From positions 21,198 to 85,197 of the forward strand of contig CAWHHO010000009.1 of the NCBI GenBank assembly GCA_963829135.1: a stretch of 64,000 nt of DNA, given 5' to 3'. Both the position numbers and the translations under genes were made by a program. Source of the DNA: Kumtagia sp963829135. GTDB taxonomy: Bacteria > Pseudomonadota > Alphaproteobacteria > Rhizobiales > Rhizobiaceae. Shown in pieces: positions 62,064 to 64,000 of this stretch. Each line of letters opens with the position of its first letter. Position 1 is the first letter of the stretch. The notes beneath the pieces are model-generated. The model saw only the letters and a program-made list of their open reading frames with translations, made no database searches and was not told the DNA's origin.

Positions 62064-62069
62064 TTGACT
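62064..62069 (+). promoter_or_regulatory. -35 box of the small RNA promoter
   Basis: TTGACT at 62064-62069 with an AT-rich -10 region (ATATCC, about 62085-62090) just before the predicted RNA start. Confidence 0.45.
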
Positions 62070-62091
62070 TTTGTGCGATGCACAATATCCT

Positions 62092-62180
62092 CATATGTGA
62101 ACAGGGTTTCCTGTTCATGCCCTCCTTGGGCGTTTCCTCCCTAGACTTGACCGCGTTGTGCAAACAGCGCGGTTTTTTTT
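62092..62180 (+). ncRNA. Small RNA of the alpha-r14 / suhB type (anti-Shine-Dalgarno motifs)
   Basis: About 88 bases with three hairpins: TGAACAGG-GTTT-CCTGTTCA, GCCC-TCCTT-GGGC with UCCUU in the loop, a single-stranded TTTCCTCCC, and a terminator ACCGCG...CGCGGT followed by eight T (62150-62180). CU-rich loops able to pair with ribosome sites are the signature of alphaproteobacterial alpha-r14 (NfeR1) RNAs, related to the Rfam suhB family. Family assignment is from memory of the motif; being an sRNA gene is well supported by the structure. Confidence 0.7.
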
Positions 62181-62196
62181 GACATTCGCGTTGTCG

Positions 62197-63087
62197 CTAT
62201 TCCGCTGCGAGAGGCAGATCCGTGAAAGCGTTGTCAGGCAAGGAGATCAGGTCCGCGCAAAAGCGCGCCAGATCATCGGCAAGCGCATCGAAACCGGCGG
62301 ATTTCTGGAACGTTCGTTCGTTCATATAGAGGCCCCGGTTGATCTCGATCTGCAGCGCATGCATGCCGCGCACAGGGCGTCCATAGTGCTCGGTAATGAA
62401 GCCTCCGGCATAAGGCTTGTTGTGCGCCACGGTATAGCCCATTGCGGAAAGAAGGGAGATAGCATGCTCGACTGCTGAACCCGACATCGATGCACCGAAG
62501 CGGTCGCCGATGATAAAATCCGGCCGCAGCCCATTCTCGCCGACACGGATGTTCGCCGGCATGGAGTGGCAATCGACCAGAACCGCAAAGCCGAATTGCG
62601 TATGCGTGCGCAGCATCATCCGCTTGAGAGCATCGTGGAACGGCTTGTAGACGGCGTCGATCCGCGCCAGCGCCTCGGCGAGCGGCAACCGTCCCGCATA
62701 AATCTCAAGTCCCTCACCAACGAGTTTTGGGATGGTGCCAAGCCCACCAGCGACGCGCGCCGAACGAATATTCGCGAAAGATGGCACAGGTTCGATGAAC
62801 ATCCGTGGGTCTAGTTCCCACGGCTCGCGATTTACGTCGATGTAGGCGCGCGGGAAGTTGGCAGCGATGAGTGGTGCGCCCAGTGCAACCGCGCCGGCAA
62901 ACAGTTCATCCACATAACTATCCTCTGATCGGCGGATAGCGGTCGCGTCGAGCTTGGTCATCGACAGGAAGCGCGGCGGGTAGAAACAGCCGCTATGGGG
63001 CGAACTGAAAACGAAGGGAACGCGTTGCTCGGCTGCCGAGCGTATCACGAAGGGCGCGATTGCCGAGAAATCTGCGGCTGCGCTCAT
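62197..63087 (-). CDS. N-formylglutamate amidohydrolase family protein
   Basis: A 296-residue zinc-type amidohydrolase: 'VPFVFSSPHSGCFYPPRFL', 'EDSYVDELFAGAVALGAPLIAANFPRAYIDVNREPWELD', 'VLVDCHSMPANI' (metal His/Asp), 'GGFITEHYGRP' and 'ALQIEINRGLYMNE'. The usual reaction releases formate from N-formyl-L-glutamate at the end of one histidine degradation route; no other hut gene is here. Neighbours HisN and CpdR are conserved in related genera. The small RNA terminates 17 bp beyond its stop, convergently. Confidence 0.88.
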   Translation of the reverse strand: MSAAADFSAIAPFVIRSAAEQRVPFVFSSPHSGCFYPPRFLSMTKLDATAIRRSEDSYVDELFAGAVALGAPLIAANFPRAYIDVNREPWELDPRMFIEPVPSFANIRSARVAGGLGTIPKLVGEGLEIYAGRLPLAEALARIDAVYKPFHDALKRMMLRTHTQFGFAVLVDCHSMPANIRVGENGLRPDFIIGDRFGASMSGSAVEHAISLLSAMGYTVAHNKPYAGGFITEHYGRPVRGMHALQIEINRGLYMNERTFQKSAGFDALADDLARFCADLISLPDNAFTDLPLAAE

Positions 63088-63279
63088 TTATGGTGTTCCA
63101 AATGCTGGACTCGAAAGCTTCATAGGCACGAAAGTGGCATTTGGCGCATGCCGTGTCCAGTATCGGAATGGCAATAGCAAGTGCGGCATTCACTTGATAT
63201 TTACCGACCACCCTTCATATACCATAGATGGTTAACGGGAGCCGAGCAGCGCCCCGTGATCGAATTAGGACTGGACAAT

Positions 63280-63642
63280 ATGGTACGCATTCTTCTCGCG
63301 GAAGATGACAACGATATGCGCCGCTTTCTGGTTAAAGCCCTGGAGCGCGCCGGCTACGACGTCAGCGACTTCGACAATGGCGCAAGCGCGTATGAGCGCC
63401 TACGCGAAGAACCGTTCTCATTGCTCCTCACCGATATCGTCATGCCGGAAATGGACGGCATCGAGCTTGCCCGCCGCGCTACGGAAATCGACCCGGACCT
63501 CAAGGTGATGTTTATAACCGGCTTCGCCGCGGTCGCCCTTAACCCCGATTCGAAAGCTCCTAAGGACGCAAAGATTCTATCGAAGCCATTCCACCTGCGC
63601 GACCTCGTCAATGAGGTCGAGAAGATGCTGCAGGCCGCCTGA
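63280..63642 (+). CDS. cpdR: CpdR response regulator
   Basis: A 120-residue single-domain receiver: 'RILLAEDDNDMRRFLVKALE' (acidic pocket), 'LLLTDIVMPEMDGIELARRA' (phospho-Asp), 'VMFITGFAA' (Thr/Ser), 'ILSKPFHLRDLVNEV' (Lys). Sequence is nearly the same as rhizobial CpdR1. Unphosphorylated CpdR brings ClpXP to the cell pole to degrade CtrA and others. ATG 63280 has AGGA nine bases upstream. Length and context fit. Confidence 0.92.
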   Translation: MVRILLAEDDNDMRRFLVKALERAGYDVSDFDNGASAYERLREEPFSLLLTDIVMPEMDGIELARRATEIDPDLKVMFITGFAAVALNPDSKAPKDAKILSKPFHLRDLVNEVEKMLQAA

Positions 63643-63874
63643 CACGAGTCCCGCTCCACCACTCTCGGGACGAACGGGTCACGTCGTCGTTCCCTTGCAC
63701 ATTTCATTTGATGTTTGTCGCTACGCGATTTCTGAGCTGTCTATTGGCTCGCCCGATGTTCTGCGAACTAAGGTGCAGGCATGGCAGGCATGCTCTCACT
63801 CCCGCGCTGCGGCACCTGCATCCAGCTGATCGGTGCAACTGTTTCAGCATTACGTTGGAGCCGCCTTTGCTCTA

Positions 63875-63903
63875 TTGACGCGCCGGATCAAAAATGGTGT
63901 ATG
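63875..63903 (+). promoter_or_regulatory. Promoter of tRNA-Val
   Basis: TTGACG (63875-63880) and TGTATG (63898-63903) with a 17-bp spacer, 14 bp before the tRNA. Confidence 0.55.
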
Positions 63904-63917
63904 CGCCGCATTCAGAT

Positions 63918-63992
<75 letters not shown>

Positions 63993-64000
63993 TCTGAAGC

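Noticed and set aside
63648..63671. Hairpin GTCCCG / CGGGAC after cpdR as terminator
   Set aside because: Six-bp stem with a long loop and no T-run; too weak to call.

Overview
The window is chromosomal DNA of an alphaproteobacterium of the order Hyphomicrobiales (Rhizobiales), most like Mesorhizobium and its relatives in Phyllobacteriaceae. This rests on gene content and neighbourhood recognised by reading, not on a database search: a CpdR / N-formylglutamate amidohydrolase / HisN block, a Brucella-type Omp10 lipoprotein, homospermidine synthase together with a PLP ornithine decarboxylase, a DUF1007-NicO pair, an ABA4-like protein, an anti-Shine-Dalgarno small RNA of the alpha-r14/suhB type, and GC-rich palindromic repeats typical of this group. 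There is no rRNA, CRISPR array, prophage or transposase. One tRNA (Val, GAC anticodon) lies at the right edge.

Layout. 0.1-4.3 kb: catabolic cluster with two fold-type III PLP enzymes, a TolB-like propeller and a D-lyxose isomerase. 4.5-9.5 kb: SCP2 protein, GNAT, ornithine decarboxylase with a long leader, amidase, LysR. 9.6-14.4 kb: metal homeostasis (DUF1007, NicO Ni/Co exporter, and a GNAT-CDF-SDR-membrane protein operon). 14.4-20.8 kb: accessory stretch with two PIN-type toxin modules, an aminotransferase, a Kazal protein, a MarR-GNAT fusion and an unrecognised low-GC exported protein. 20.8-29.3 kb: SDR, two membrane proteins with a divergent TetR, a TerB-like protein, TrhO, KDPG aldolase, a DUF882 protein and a decayed response regulator. 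29.4-39.3 kb: PepF, pabB-pabC, a parDE-like pair overlapping a haem-dependent N-demethylase, homospermidine synthase, Omp10, MarR/GST, and a hypothetical gene carrying two palindromic elements. 39.7-49.9 kb: LysM 5'-nucleotidase, ferrochelatase, FAD oxidoreductase, a MITE-like element, SPFH/NfeD, GalU, MltB-type transglycosylase, DUF459 protein. 50-57 kb: gltD and gltB, separated by a vapBC module. 57.4-64 kb: threonine aldolase, LysE exporter, Hsp20 with a ROSE-like leader, alpha/beta hydrolase, HisN, small RNA, N-formylglutamate amidohydrolase, CpdR, tRNA-Val.

The genes make several functional sets: polyamine synthesis (odc and hss), ammonia assimilation (gltBD), folate branch (pabBC), haem (hemH), UDP-glucose (galU), Entner-Doudoroff (eda), envelope proteins (mltB, DUF882, omp10, DUF459, 5'-nucleotidase), metal export and cell-cycle proteolysis (cpdR).

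Two general points matter for use. First, at least 13 genes have the correct protein split over two or more frames, including housekeeping genes, and nearly all of these lie left of 39 kb. That looks more like indel error in the sequence than biological decay. They are typed as pseudogene 'as sequenced', with spans covering the whole gene. Second, four GC-rich palindromic elements lie inside open reading frames and are read through, and a 270-bp element with inverted ends supplies the stop codon of the neighbouring gene.
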